Source: Sycobia sp. Sy_11 (lineage: Eukaryota; Arthropoda; Insecta; Hymenoptera; Epichrysomallidae). Taken from it: a DNA stretch of 64,000 nucleotides. The stretch covers positions 319,501 to 383,500 of the forward strand of contig JACCIC010000021.1 of assembly GCA_018907035.1 (NCBI GenBank). The letters run 5' to 3'. Below are positions 1 through 9,269 of this stretch, one piece after another (position 1 is the stretch's first letter; each line of letters starts with the position of its first letter). The notes beneath the pieces are model-generated. The model had not been told where the DNA came from. It was given only the letters and a program-made list of their open reading frames with translations, and made no database searches. The translations under genes were made by a program, and so were the position numbers.

Positions 1-592
1 AAAATCGCAAAGAATTTCTACATCGAATCGTGACACTACGACAACCCAAAGCATGGGAAGTCATGAGGTAAGTCCGGGCACACGTCTACTTCTATAGCCA
101 AGCCAAAGATTCATGGCCAAAAGCTAATGCTGTGCATTTGGTGGGATCAGCTTGGAGAAATCTATTACGAACTACTCCAACAGAATCAAATTGTCACCGG
201 GGAACATTACCAATACCAGCTGATGCAATTTAGCCGAGCATTGAAGATTAAACGTCCACAATATGCCAAAATGCACGATAAAGTCATTTTTCAGCATGAC
301 AACGCTCGGCCACATGTTGCAAAAATGGTAAACGGAAACGTTAGAAGCACTGAATTGGGACGTCCTACCCCACCCGTTGTATTCACCAGACATTGCTCCT
401 TCAGACTACCACCTATTCTGGTCGATGACTCATGGTCTGGATGAGCAGTACTTCACTTCTTACGAGGATTTGAAGAAATGGGTCGATTCGTAGATCGCCT
501 CAAAAGACAAGCAATTTTTTAAACGGGGTATCCACTTGCTGCTCGAAACATGGTCCAAAGTAGTAGAAAATGATGGGCAATATTTTGAATGA
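1..592 (+). pseudogene. mariner transposase fragment (mauritiana type), cut by the window edge
   Basis: The window opens inside a mariner element. Reading through several breaks gives the second half of a transposase, with the CIWWDQ and HDNARPH motifs (second catalytic Asp) and a decayed C-terminus ending at a stop at 590-592. The element's 3' untranslated part runs to about 668 and ends in a weak copy of the terminal repeat. The segment that should carry the first catalytic Asp (in the TGDE motif) is missing: around 33-36 the sequence jumps from the IVT codons to the following YYDNP codons. A Trp codon shortly after is TGA. It is closely related to the copy at 45393-46411. It is dead; no start is visible because the window begins inside it. 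Confidence 0.85.
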
Positions 593-782
593 CATTATTT
601 GTACCTTTTTTACAATGAATTCTTATTTCTTTATAAAAAAACGGCGGAAACTTATTCGTACATCCAATATATATAAACCATTATATATTAAAAATAAAAG
701 CACAAAATATAAAAAAATCCCCCTTACAGATGCAAGTATTCTTCAATAATTCGTAAGATAATAATTATTAATTAAATTATTA

Positions 783-2061
783 GGAGTGTGAATAAGTCTT
801 TCCCGTTTTTTGTAAGAGATGGCGCCACCAATACTGTGCGAGTATTCAATGGTTACATATGTCATAATCAAAGCTTATTCATATGTCAACAATTCCATAC
901 TAACACATTAGTTAAAATTTTTTCGCATCATAAATTTTTGATATCGTGAAAATGTCGAAATTTGAGCCGAGTCGACGTCATTTGCGGGAAGTTTCACTTT
1001 ATTGGTTCAATTTGAAGAAATCTGCTGCCGAGACGCATCGATTGCTTCAGGAGGCTTATGGAGAAGGTTGTGTCGATGATTCAAGTGTTAGCGGATGGTT
1101 TCGACGCTTCAAAAGCGGTGATTTCGACGTGGAAGACAAGGAGCGTTCCGGGCGGCCGCAAATCTTTGAAGATCGAGAATTGGCGACTTTGCTTGATGAA
1201 GATTCTTGTCAAACGCAAGAAGAACTTGCTGAAGCATTGGGAGTTGACCGAACAACCATTTCCAAGCGTTTGAAAGCCATGGGAATGATCCAAAAGCAAG
1301 GAAATTGGGTGCCGTACGAACTGAAGCTGAGAGACGTCGAACGGCGTTTTTTCACTTGCGAACAGCTGCTTCAGCGACATAAAAGAAAGGGTTTTCTGTA
1401 TCGTATCGTGACTGGCGATGAAAAGTGGATACGTTACGATAATCCGAAGCGAAGAAAATCATGGGGACTACCCGGCCATGCATCATCATCGACGGCCAAG
1501 CCAAATATTCATGGCGCCAAGCTCATGCTCTGTATATGGTGGGACCAGCTAGGTGTGGTTTACTATGAGCTTCTGAAACCGAATGAAAGGATCACAGGCG
1601 AGGTCTATCGACGACAATTGATGCGTTTGAGCCGCGCACTGCGAGAAAAACGGCCACAATACTCCGACAGGCACGACAAAGTTATTTTGTAACATGACAA
1701 TGCTCGCCCACATGTTGCACCGCCGGTGAAAACATACTTAGAAACGCTCAAATGGGAAGTCCTACCCCACCCGCCGTATAGTCCAGACGTTGCTCCGTCT
1801 GATTACCATCTCTTCAGATCGATGACGCATGGCCTGGCTGACCAGCACTTCCATTCCTACGAGGAAGCCAAAAAATGGGTAGATGACTGGATAGAGGCCA
1901 AACCGGTCGAATTTTTTCGCAACGGGATTCGTATGTTGCCAGAAAGATGGGAAAAAGTTGTATCTAGCGATGGCCAATACTTTCAATAATTCATTTATAA
2001 CCATTTTTTCACAATAAAGGCTCAAAATTTGAAAAAAACGGGAAAGACTTATTCACATACC
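783..2061 (+). mobile_element. mariner element with both terminal inverted repeats
   Basis: The 30-bp ends at 783-812 and 2032-2061 are inverted repeats matching at about 27 of 30 positions, differing near the tip and at the last inner base. A TA lies just outside the left end (781-782). The right flank reads TG, so the TA target duplication is degraded by one base. The length of about 1.28 kb is normal for mariner. The single gene inside is on the same strand. A near-identical sister copy lies inverted at about 40383-41560, so this family was active fairly recently. Confidence 0.92.
952..1989 (+). pseudogene. mariner transposase (mauritiana subfamily), one nonsense codon
   Basis: The frame spans 345 codons, the normal mariner length. 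ATG at 952 is chosen because the protein from there aligns with the Mos1-type N-terminus; an upstream in-frame GTG at 946 is not needed. Visible parts in order are the helix-turn-helix DNA-binding half with FKSGDFDVEDKE and the linker WVPYEL near residues 116-126, then the DD34D catalytic half: TGDEKW, HDNARPH and APSDYHLF, with exactly 34 residues between the second and third Asp. The only break is TAA at 1690-1692, where the sister copy has a Gln codon just before HDNARP. The stop removes the second and third catalytic Asp, so no active enzyme is expected from this copy. It is otherwise intact and presumably young. Confidence 0.93.
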
Positions 2062-2113
2062 TGATAATTTATTGCATATCAATTAAAGATATAAGATTTT
2101 CAATATCAATTAA

Positions 2114-2377
2114 AGATATAGATATTTAAAAAAGAGAATTTATGAGCATAAATATAGTTTACGTAGCTCACATATTACTTCTGGTTTAAAAGAGCATTGT
2201 TTAAAGTTTTTACATTCTTTTGATTTTGTAAATGTGGATATTTTGGAACATGGTATTAATAATAAGTATAAACGGGAGAGTCTTGAAAGTATTCACATTT
2301 CCAGGAATCGAAATAATGTGAATTTAATGTTAGAGTCTGGTAGATTGGACAGTGTTTATCATTCCTTATTAAATTGA
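2114..2377 (+). pseudogene. C-terminal tail of Penelope-like reverse transcriptase / GIY-YIG protein
   Basis: An open frame from just after a stop at 2111-2113 to TGA at 2375-2377 (87 codons) has no start codon of its own, so it is the 5'-truncated end of a longer gene. It shows the pattern typical of the end of Penelope proteins: a basic YEHKYSLRSSH segment, H-S-FDF-NVDIL, then KRESLESIHISRNRNNVN and a final D-VYHSLL before the stop. In the family this is the region just after the GIY-YIG endonuclease. The GIY-YIG catalytic motifs and the reverse transcriptase lie upstream and are lost. Assignment is by pattern recognition and could be tested by a profile search. Confidence 0.65.
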
Positions 2378-2478
2378 TTGGTTTTGGATAATTTGTGTAG
2401 TGGGGGAATTTATATTTAATTTACTAAATTTGGTGATGGGGATGGGTATATATAGATTAGAATATAAGGTTTAGATTA

Positions 2479-2518
2479 GTCCCTGATGAGGAGCCGTAGC
2501 GAGCTCGAAACGTTGGAC
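2479..2518 (+). ncRNA. hammerhead-like ribozyme motif, minimal type I (Penelope type)
   Basis: The core CTGATGA (2483-2489) and GAAAC (2507-2511) are present. Between them GAGC (2491-2494) can pair with GCTC (2503-2506), leaving one extra G at 2490. Flanking GTCC (2479-2482) can pair with GGAC (2515-2518) as stem I. Stem III would be the self-complementary ACGT (2510-2513), with cleavage after the following T. Such minimal stem III forms are known from Penelope-like elements and are thought to act as dimers. The position about 100 bp after the protein stop fits. The bulged G makes activity uncertain. Confidence 0.62.
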
Positions 2519-2812
2519 AAGTCTTCAATTAGGTAAGGGTGTTGGGGACAGTTAGACTGCACTTTACTGACAAAGAATTTTTTCAGCTAATATTTTATTT
2601 TCAGATTAGTCTACGGGGGTGAATGTAAACAAGGACAGTCTGACTGTTATTATAATTTTAATTTCATTTTTAATTTAATTTTTATTTTTAATTTTTATTT
2701 TATTTTTATTTTTTTTTTTTATTTTTTATTATTTTGTATTTTATTTTTATTTTTTATTTTTATTTTATTTTTATTTATTTATTTTTTTTTTATTATTTTT
2801 TATTTTATTTTT

Positions 2813-2845
<33 letters not shown>

Positions 2846-3564
2846 TTTGGATTGAATTGATTGGACTGTAAGACCAATAAAAAAATATTTATTAATTTGT
2901 ATATGGGCAGTCGACAAAAGTACAATTCAATTGTTATAAGATTTTCTCAGAGTATAATATTTATATTAAAATACTTACAAATGATATACTGATAATTTAA
3001 TTACTGATATTATAACTTTAAAATATAAATATATATTACTTTTTTATATACAATCGATGTTCGAAAAGCAATTATGTAATAGTATAAATATCAGCAGTGT
3101 TTTATAAAATTCTGTATTTAACATTTTAATTAATATATATATAATACATACCATAACTGGGACGATGAATATAATTGTTTGAGGGAAGAAGGAAAGTGTA
3201 TCAAAATACATCGAAAATAACCTCTATTGCATAAAAATTTTGAATTATTTCGCTTGCTTATATTCGGCAAGAAACTGAAGATTTTTGCTAGTTCGTCAAG
3301 CAACTTGCGCTTATGTATTACTTGATTGTGTTGTCTCGCAATACACTTGCGCAAATTTGACGCATCTGGGTGGCAAACCATGCAGGCGTGCGTACGCTTG
3401 GCAAGCGCTGTTATTTGAGTGAAGTCATGCATATGAAAAAACGTTAATTCCCGCCGCTATGTGAAGTGGTAAAACAGGGACTGCAATTATCTTGGTGGTT
3501 CGAAATAGTTGTGCTACCTACATATCGGTGTAGTAGCTTACCTAGATCGATCTTCGTAGGGAAG

Positions 3565-3616
3565 TATAGGGTGTATCACAGGGGATGTTACAGTCCCGTA
3601 TGTACACACCTACCCA
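3565..3616 (-). repeat. fragment of the hammerhead-LTR family (3' end of the LTR)
   Basis: Read on the minus strand, this matches the post-ribozyme part of the LTR at 17751-17800: both share the GTGTACATACG block, the CCCCTGT block and the terminal ACACCCTATA. Homology stops at the base where the 17.7-kb element passes into its primer-binding site, which supports that LTR boundary. No ribozyme core is seen here; the match covers only about 50 bp. Confidence 0.55.
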
Positions 3617-3797
3617 GATAGCAGCGTATGCCAGGCATGATCATGCACGACATCTGATACGTATTCATTCGTAATCTGCGCGTATATTGCGAGATTTCAT
3701 TTGCTGCGCAAGATTGTCAAAAATATGAATGTACATCTTTGCTCAAAATCTAGAGCAAAAGACTGAACTTATTGCCGGCTATATGCAAGAGCAAATT

Positions 3798-3799
<2 letters not shown>

Positions 3800-3847
<48 letters not shown>
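3800..3847. repeat. (TA)n microsatellite
   Basis: A pure TA dinucleotide tract of about 24 units. Similar tracts occur near 17196-17234, 20177-20222, 34199-34232, 34908-34958, 35120-35158, 35187-35220, 47098-47141, 50068-50110, 57390-57440, 61876-61928 and 63857-63902. They account for several low-complexity reading frames of alternating Tyr and Ile. Confidence 0.97.
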
Positions 3848-3851
<4 letters not shown>

Positions 3852-4415
3852 TCCTCGCGAATAAGTCAGCTGTTGGAACGCTGTATATATCAATATATAG
3901 TATACGTGTGCCATGTGAAATATACATATTATGTGACATTACAATCAGATATATGGACTTATTCTCTATTTTGACGATTATTCGAGAAATAATTAATTGA
4001 TTAATATAAAATATATTTTATTATTATTGATGATTAGGACAAACCAGATTAATGAGTTTTTAGGACTAGATTATATAAATATAAAGATTTATATCATAAA
4101 TTTTATTATGTTCATTCATATGTAATTATTATATTTTAATTTATTTGTGTAACTTAATATAATTAATTACATATAATTGCATTAGTTTAATTTTATGTGT
4201 AAAATAAAAGTATTTTGAAAATTAAACTTAAAATAGATGAAAATATGATCTATTATAATGTTTTGAATAATATTTATTTATTTATTATTAATGTTTTTAC
4301 GACCTATATGTACACGAATATATATTTAATATGTAACATATTCTTGCATATTTGAATTTTTATATTTTCTCGCCTTGGTACTGCGCAAGCAAGTCCGCGT
4401 TTTTTACCGTTACAT

Positions 4416-4712
4416 TGTGGGGTATCGAACCTCCACATGCATACGCGTCGCCGTGTTAGTGCACATGTATACCGAGAGAGAGAAGAACATCACCTTGCCA
4501 GCGCCTTTAGCCGCCGCCACCGCGCTCGTGCATCCGCAAATGCGCCAGTCGTAGAAGAAACGAGCTAGCGCCGAGTCGCTACCCCGTCCCTTTTGTGCCT
4601 AGTGCGATAGTTTAATTGTACGCTTCTTAATAAAACCTATTTGTGTTTTACAGGTTGTGTGCTTATTTTAATTCCTCTCCTCCTTATTCGTTGGCCGCAC
4701 ACCCCGGCCACA
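4416..4712 (+). repeat. 5' LTR of the gypsy element
   Basis: This 297-bp copy is highly similar to 13515-13817. It starts TGTGGGG and ends GGCCACA. It contains a GC-rich block of CGCC and GCC triplets and a CGCTCGTGCATCC segment, then an AATAAAACC polyadenylation-type signal near 4630, followed by a T-rich stretch. No hammerhead core is present on either strand. Differences from the other LTR show age after insertion. Confidence 0.95.
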
Positions 4713-4732
4713 TTAGTAACCCCGACGCAGCA
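4713..4732 (+). other. putative primer-binding site, tRNA-Trp-like
   Basis: Immediately after the LTR, AGTAACCCCGACG resembles the complement of the 3' end of insect tRNA-Trp (the GTGACCCCGACG region), with a few mismatches. The same tRNA fits the primer site of the hammerhead LTR element at 17732-17749. Confidence 0.6.
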
Positions 4733-5185
4733 GTAACTAGCACCTCCAGGAGCCGCGGCAGCCGAGCCTGCCCTCCAGCATCATCTACGACAGCAGCCAA
4801 GCCTGCTCTTTAGCATCATCTCTGACAGCAGCCGAGTCTGCACTACAGCATCAGCGCCTTCAAGCAGCCACGCGCCCAGCCACTGATTTCGAGAATCGGC
4901 GCGACGTTTTCTTTTTCAAACATCGAAATGTTTCAGGTTTCGTAAAATTTTTTAAGCGTGCGTTTATTTCCGCTCTGTTTTTGCATTATTGCATTAATTA
5001 AATTCATTACATTATTTTATTAATTAAATTCATTGCATTATTTTATTAATTAAATTCATTTTTTTAAATCAATTCGTGCGATTAAATGTAATATTATCTT
5101 TCACTTTCAATTTAATATTGATTATAAAATTTTCATTCTTATCTTATTAAATCGATGTAATTGCTACATAATCTAGATTCTGCTA

Positions 5186-6540
5186 GAGACTAGACATGCC
5201 CTAGGATGCGCGTCTCATTGCCTATGCCGACGATGTGGCAGCCGTGATAGTCGCACTCGACTATCACTTGATTCAGTTAAAGCTGAATCAGGTCATGAGA
5301 CGCGTGAACGAATGGATGACAGATCACGGACTGCAGCTCGCGCTGCAAAAGACTGAGTTGTTGCTGCTGACTCGTAGATGTATACAGACGGTGGTTCCGA
5401 TGACGTTAGCGACGGAAAGACTGGAAACCAGGAGCGAAGTCAAGTACCCTGGCGTTACCTTGGATACGAAGCTGAGCTTCTGGCCCCACCTAGGAAACGC
5501 GGCGACAAAGGCAGCAGAAAAGACCAAGGCTCTAAGTAGACTGATGACCAATACGAACAGACCGAAACAGAACGTTCGCAGACTGCTGATGAGCGTTACC
5601 CACTCGATTTTGCTTTACGGGGCGGAGGTTTGGGCCGACGCGATGAAATGCGCGAACGCCATGAAAAGCGTACAAAGGGTGGGCGTGTTAAGAATCGCGT
5701 GCGCGTATCGTACTGTGTCTGACTGTGCCGTTTTCGTGATTGCTGAGGTCGTTCTCATCGATCTGCTCGCGGCCGAACGGAAGCGAATTTATGAGCGGAG
5801 CCCGAACGTTGGAAGGGAAGACGCTGTGACTAAAGAACGGACGAAGACCATCGAGACATGGCAGAGAAGGTGGACGACGGACGAAAGAGGACGGTGGACG
5901 AAAAGACTAATACCCGAAATCGGCCCGTGGAAAGAGAGGAAATACGGAGAGGTGGACTTCTACCTTACCCAATTTCTGTCCGGACACGGATACTTCCGTA
6001 AGTACCTCTGCAAGATGAAGAGGGTCGCCTCTTCAGACTGCAAGTACTGCGGATGGGCTTGGGACGATGCGGAGCACACATTTTTTGTATGCGAACATTG
6101 GACTGAGCCACGACTAGAGTTACAGACGAGGACAGGAGCGGTCACGCCAGAAAACGTGACGAAAATTATGATGACGGACGCGGACAGCTGGCGGTTGATC
6201 GCAAAATACGTTATGAATGTGCTTCAGAGCAAAAGAGCAGATGGATGTCTGGACGATTGAAAGTTTATGAAGAGTGAATGTAATATCAAGTATGCATGAG
6301 AATCTGGAATGAAAGATATGAACGTGAAATGACCACGCAAGGACTGCCGCCCAGGCTGAAGTAATGTGTATAACAGTTCCGGGCTGGTGTCCGTGCAACA
6401 CGGAGATATGTGTTTAGTGCGTAGTGACATGAGTTTTCTGTCCAGTCGCACATACTCCGGTGGTTGTTTTTTTCAGGACCATTCTTGCTGAACGACCATC
6501 GGAGATGCATAAACAGCATTCACAGACTCCGCAAAAAAAA
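5186..6540 (+). mobile_element. 5'-truncated R1-clade non-LTR retrotransposon nested in the gypsy leader
   Basis: The 15-mer ATCTAGATTCTGCTA is found at 5171-5185 and again at 6541-6555, a clear target-site duplication. The inserted DNA starts in the middle of a reverse transcriptase frame and ends with a 3' untranslated region and a short A tail (about 6533-6540), as expected for target-primed reverse transcription with 5' truncation. It lies between the gypsy LTR and gag, so it is younger than the gypsy insertion. Confidence 0.95.
5187..6260 (+). pseudogene. R1-clade ORF2 C-terminal half (RT palm end to zinc knuckle)
   Basis: The frame enters just before the RT active site: RLIAYADD is encoded at 5211-5234, preceded by one in-frame TAG at 5202-5204. 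It then runs open for about 350 codons to TGA at 6258-6260. The thumb region is recognisable (GLQLALQKTE, then YPGVTLD and ILLYGAEVWADAM), followed by the C-terminal Cys-His motif CKYCGWAWDDAEHTFFVC typical of R1-type ORF2. The upstream endonuclease and most of the RT fingers were never copied. Because the RT is incomplete it cannot be active. The ORF is otherwise well preserved, suggesting a recent insertion. Confidence 0.92.
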
Positions 6541-6555
6541 ATCTAGATTCTGCTA

Positions 6556-7871
6556 AGTAAAATTTAGATGTTACATACTAACTAAAATTCCTTATAAGTG
6601 CGAGTGTGTGAAACAAAATCTCGCCATTGTTGTCAGCGAGGCAACACACGCTAACAAAAGCGTCGCAGAAATTGCGTATTCTAGTTTTAAACTCAGTGCT
6701 ACAATATTCCCTCATTCTCAATACTCTTAAGTTTATCTCCTTTTTAAGCAATTAACAATAAATTATGAATGTATTGATTTAATTTTATGGACTGAAAGCC
6801 TCAATAATATATCTTCTTGTGCGCTGTATAACTTCATTAATACTTAAATTTTTATATAGCTGATTTCTTTAAATTTTCCATTAATTTCTCTTAAGTAATT
6901 TTATTTAATTTTTGTTTATTTTTACATTTAACTATTTTCAGCATATTATCTTAATAAATCAAAATACAATTTAATTAATTAAATTCCCTAAATTTAAAAT
7001 TTCTATTAAATTTTATTTTGGTTAGCTCCCTATAAATAATTAATCCGCCCACTCATTGAAGGAGTTTTGCAGATCTCAGGAAGATTTAATAAAAACTTGG
7101 TCTTAATTTAATTAGTATTAATAATATTTAATACTATTGTTTTACATATATATACATATATTTCCATAAATATTTCTCACCATTTAGCTAACTTCACTTT
7201 TTATTTTTATAAATATCGTTTTATTAATAAATAAAATTTAAAAAAAAAACAATAAAATATTTTCTTCCTAATTATTAAAACAATTTTGCTGTAGCAATAT
7301 TTTTTTTATGTTTGATTCATAAATGGTATAACTATTTATCATATAAAAATTGTTTCATTTCAATAATTTATTATATTAGCTTAAATTCTTTGTCAATTTA
7401 AATAATAATTTTCAAGAATTTAAATTTATAGCAGAATTCATATTTCAAATAACTATTTTCTTCTTTTTTCCATTCAATTTAAATTTAATAAAAAATTTTT
7501 GTGCGATTAGGCCCCTAATCAAATTAATTAATTTTTGCTACCGCCTTGCCCCTCTTATCAAGACAACTGCAGTGATCTTGAGCTGATAATTATATTTACT
7601 TATATATTAATATATTTATCTATTTATTACATATTTCAAAAAGTTATACATTCATATTTCTTACTCACACGAACATTTCCACAGATCATTTTTTCATTAT
7701 ATATACAACACGTAACACCTGTTGGTTTCAGATTTACCTCTTTGCCGATTTAATTTTTTTAATTGTGTAAATATTACTTAACCCCTTTGATTTTTTGTGG
7801 TCATCCTCGTCATCTGAATACATACACAAATATACACAAGTGTTTCGCGTTTTGTTCCTAAATAAATAATA
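6556..7871 (+). other. gypsy leader, AT-rich and non-coding
   Basis: About 1.3 kb between the nested R1 fragment and gag has no recognisable coding sequence. It is very AT-rich with many T and A runs. Small frames here (for example 7535-7753) are hydrophobic translations of AT-rich DNA and are not called. Confidence 0.6.
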
Positions 7872-8981
7872 TGTCTAACGAAAAATTAGTGAATATATCA
7901 CCGCACGGTGACTATACCGTAGAGAACACCAGTCAAACCCGCAGCGGTACTAGCTTTCAAAAAAACCACTAAAACCAACGCGATCGGTGTAAATAACAAA
8001 ATGGAGAATGACCTCCAGTCACAAGTAAATAAAATCGAAAAACTGAAAGTACAAATGCAATCAATTCAAGAATTATTAATGAAATTGAACGCAATGACCG
8101 AATCAAAAGAGAAAAATAATATGCTAGACATTGTATAAGAATCAAAACCTGCCGCAGAAACACAAAAAATAATAAACCGGGCATATAATTTTATGCCAAC
8201 AAGCTCTTCAAATTCCAGTCATAGGAATACAAATATTTACAATTTAGAATACATAACAACGAGAAACACGTATGAAAGTTATAATTACGCGGGGAATCAT
8301 AACTATAATCCGTAAAAACCAAACATAATACCTAATAATACCACCGCGAGCATTTTCGAAGACGCGGCTTTTCAACAATCAATGTCGAGTCCAGCAAGTT
8401 CTCAACGGCATAACTACAGACAAAATTACGATCAGCAACCTCGCGATAGACACTTCGAATATCATAGAATACCAAACATTCAAATGCAATCGTTATGGGC
8501 CCACGACCAGGAAGCGTGGTTAATTATGTTCGAAAATCAATTAAACTATTACAGGATCACAGAAGACGAACAAAAATACCATATCTTAATAAATAATATC
8601 GGCCAACTGGCAATGCAAAAATTAACTTATTATTTTAAAAGATTAACTCCGGGACGACCATATGAAACGATGCGTCAAGCAATTACCAAAGAATTCTGCA
8701 TTAGTCCAGAACAAAAGCTTGAAAATTTTTACAGGGATTCCCAATTGGGAAATAAGAAACCCTCCGAACTGCTTTATTAGATGCTCGATCAAGCCGGTAA
8801 TAGTATTGCGCGTAACACGGTAATAACTTTTTGGAAAAAGCGCCTCCTGGTCGACATTCAAATTGCGATCGAAAGCATCGAAGACGAGGAGCGCATGATT
8901 AAACATAGCGATCTCATTGCGGACATAATAATAAGAATAAATTCAAAGATAGATTCGGTAGACAATAAATACTTTTTTTAA
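7872..8981 (+). pseudogene. gypsy gag-like ORF, broken
   Basis: The ATG at 7872 starts a short acidic N-terminus. After interruptions there is a coiled-coil-like stretch (MENDLQSQVNKIEKLKVQMQ) and then, from 8382, the recognisable gag core: LWAHDQEAWLIMFENQLNYY, followed by KYHILINNI, TMRQAITKEF and SQLGNKKPSELLY. This is the order found in capsid-like Gag proteins of insect Ty3/gypsy elements. A TAG at 8778-8780 interrupts the frame, which continues as MLDQAGNSIARN to a stop at 8979-8981. The stops in the N-terminal part and at 8778 make it a pseudogene. No zinc knuckle and no clear protease is visible between here and the RT (8982-9270). Confidence 0.82.
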
Positions 8982-9269
8982 TCAGAACGATTTTTACAAC
9001 CCGAATGTTAACGCAATAAACAATAACCCGGAAGTTATAGAAACTCTAATGCGCGAAGCCGATACGAAAATACGTTTAATTCATGTAATTTCACCCCGAG
9101 ACAGCGCTCTCTCAGCCGCGGTAATTCCCCTGAGAGACAAAGCTGAAATACGACTCCATACAGGACACCTACCTCTTTCAACAGCCCGCATACACCATCT
9201 CCACAAAACCTTTTGAATATTCAAAAATCATAGCGAACTACCCACGTAATCGATGCGAAAAAAGCAAAA

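Larger units (their letters stand above)
2064..2931 (+). mobile_element. Penelope-like element, 3' portion
   Basis: This stretch holds, in order, the C-terminal tail of a Penelope-type protein (2114-2377), about 100 bp of spacer, a hammerhead-like motif (2479-2518), an extremely T/A-rich simple stretch (about 2640-2850) and a conserved terminal segment ending near 2931. The last part (about 2628-2931) recurs at 11723-12069, where target duplications define the family's edge. Homology between the copies ends at about 2929-2931, which I take as the element's 3' end. The 5' side is truncated against the mariner to its left. Family assignment rests on the protein tail plus the hammerhead, both hallmarks of Penelope-like elements. 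Confidence 0.72.
2932..4415. other. intergenic AT-rich stretch
   Basis: No gene is recognised. A 100-codon minus-strand frame at 3130-3432 matches no family I know and has no supporting signals. A 52-bp fragment at 3565-3616 is related to the hammerhead LTR at 17751-18009. A (TA)n tract lies at about 3800-3847. The rest, up to the gypsy LTR, is simple AT-rich sequence. Confidence 0.6.

Noticed and set aside
1081..1380. 99-codon minus-strand frame opposite the mariner transposase (also 41011-41331)
   Set aside because: It is the antisense shadow of the transposase DNA-binding half and appears in both sister copies for that reason.
3130..3432. 100-codon minus-strand ORF as a gene
   Set aside because: No recognisable domain, no relatives in the window and no flanking signals; kept only as a note in the intergenic entry.
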